From: Sinohyriopsis cumingii
Lineage: Eukaryota; Mollusca; Bivalvia; Unionida; Unionidae
Reading direction: 5' to 3'
Assembly (NCBI GenBank): GCA_028554795.2
Contig: CM068842.1
Coordinates: 51,372,574 to 51,436,573 of the forward strand
DNA length: 64,000 nt
A model generated the notes under the pieces. The model saw only the letters and a list, made by a program, of their open reading frames with translations, was not told the DNA's origin and made no database searches. Numbering within the stretch: the first letter of the stretch is position 1; each line of letters begins with the position of its first letter. Both the position numbers and the translations under genes were made by a program. Positions 63,236-64,000 of this stretch are shown here, piece after piece.

Positions 63236-64000
63236 AGTCTGTTCATTGATTTACAATTTCTAACCTGATTGTCGCCAGGGAGTCCCAACCACTGTCAACT
63301 TATTGGCGTTTCGAATCGAAAGGAAGTTTCTTAGCAGCACGGTCGCCGTATTTGCCTGGGTCAGTCATTGTTTTCACGTAACATATGTCACGTAGTTCAC
63401 CATCTTCGAAAATCTCACATCTTTTTGAACGCGTGTATACAAGTGTTCATATTTACTTGTTTAATTTGGTTGAGAAATATTAAAATTAGACATTGCAAAC
63501 TGAGATAGAAAATTCTAGAAACCCAATCTGTTTAAAATCAGATCTACTCGTATGACATTGGAGATCTGGTTTTAATGAGATTGCCAGAAACCAGAAATAG
63601 ACAGCGATAATCTGTTTGTATCTTTACATTGAGAGCTTCCGTTTGCGTTGAAACGCCAATAATTCGACAGTTAGGGACCCCTTGGAGACAATCAGTAAGA
63701 AATTATAAATCAGTAAATTAAATGACTCAGTTTTTGTGCATTTTTATATCCTTGTTGCTTTTGGTATTTAAAAACGTATGTGGTTACGGGAGAGTGTGCA
63801 AATAATATGGTGTTTTGATTTCTTACATTGGTAAGTACTAAAACAAGTTTATGGAACCTCTCTTAAAAGATTACCTATAGTTACAACCCTAAAGGGGTCT
63901 CTGAAGACAGCTGGTTGTCCAGTAGAAAATCTTTGAGGCTCAGAGGTATCAGAAAAATTCTTTTAAAAAAAAGAACCAAATCTAAAGCAAATGGCCTATT
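63236..64000. other. Stretch without a recognised gene
   Basis: AT-rich; nothing supported. Confidence 0.4.

Overview
The window is animal genomic DNA from an invertebrate: intron-poor, full of decayed transposons, with tRNA-headed SINEs. One SINE ends in an AC tract and another ends in (CAA)n. Both SINE types look like those I associate with molluscs and other lophotrochozoans, so a marine lophotrochozoan host is my best guess (inference, moderate to low confidence). I see no convincing ordinary host gene.

The centre (13375-35922, 22.5 kb) is one almost complete Maverick/Polinton, the virus-like DNA transposon (adintovirus-like). It has inverted repeats of about 421-427 bp and a perfect 6-bp target duplication TACACC on each side. 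It carries the full virion and replication set: protein-primed DNA polymerase B, packaging ATPase, adenovirus-type protease, double jelly-roll major capsid protein, minor capsid (penton-like) protein, pVI-like and pX-like proteins, a basic core protein, a two-pass membrane protein, a conserved Cys protein and a chromodomain integrase. It also has accessory genes: a BIR (IAP-type) protein, three tandem F-box-like paralogues, a Gag-like zinc-knuckle protein, and small Arg-rich or coiled-coil proteins at both ends. Several core genes are broken: polB has two frameshifts, the ATPase a frameshift and a stop, the minor capsid gene one in-frame TGA, and pX and a membrane protein have frameshifts. The integrase has Glu where the second catalytic Asp is expected. 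A separate transposon of about 2.4 kb (24656-27034) has jumped in between the pX gene and the next gene. The copy is therefore probably inactive, unless some indels are assembly errors.

The most striking signal is at the ends of the Maverick. Its terminal accessory genes finish not in AATAAA signals but in hairpins that match the 3' stem-loop of replication-dependent histone mRNAs: a 6-bp stem, a UUUC or UUUA loop, an ACCCA-type flank, and a purine-rich GAAAAGAGA-type element about 13 nt downstream. Five intact copies lie at 14762, 33658, 34639, 35445 and 35607, and a decayed one lies at 13670 on the minus strand. Two copies carry a compensatory A-U closing pair. Several core or internal genes (zinc knuckle, membrane protein, protease) instead have AATAAA after the stop. 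This suggests that the terminal genes are expressed as histone-like, non-polyadenylated, S-phase mRNAs. At the right end the whole cassette (promoter box, TATA, small coiled-coil gene, stem-loop) is repeated three times.

Left flank (1-13368): retroelement integrase fragments, tandem repeats, a decayed minus-strand block that looks like an older Maverick-type virus (ATPase-like and other pieces at 4.8-7.2 kb, a polB piece at 10.1-11.2 kb split by a SINE), and a LINE reverse transcriptase remnant. Right flank (35929-64000): a decayed Ty3/Gypsy element, another decayed Maverick-type block with a polB palm fragment and capsid-like pieces (about 42.9-48.9 kb), a DNA transposon with inverted repeats, a DIRS-type retroelement remnant, microsatellites, a SINE and a foldback element. 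The window is a nested graveyard of virus-like elements with one much younger Maverick in the middle.
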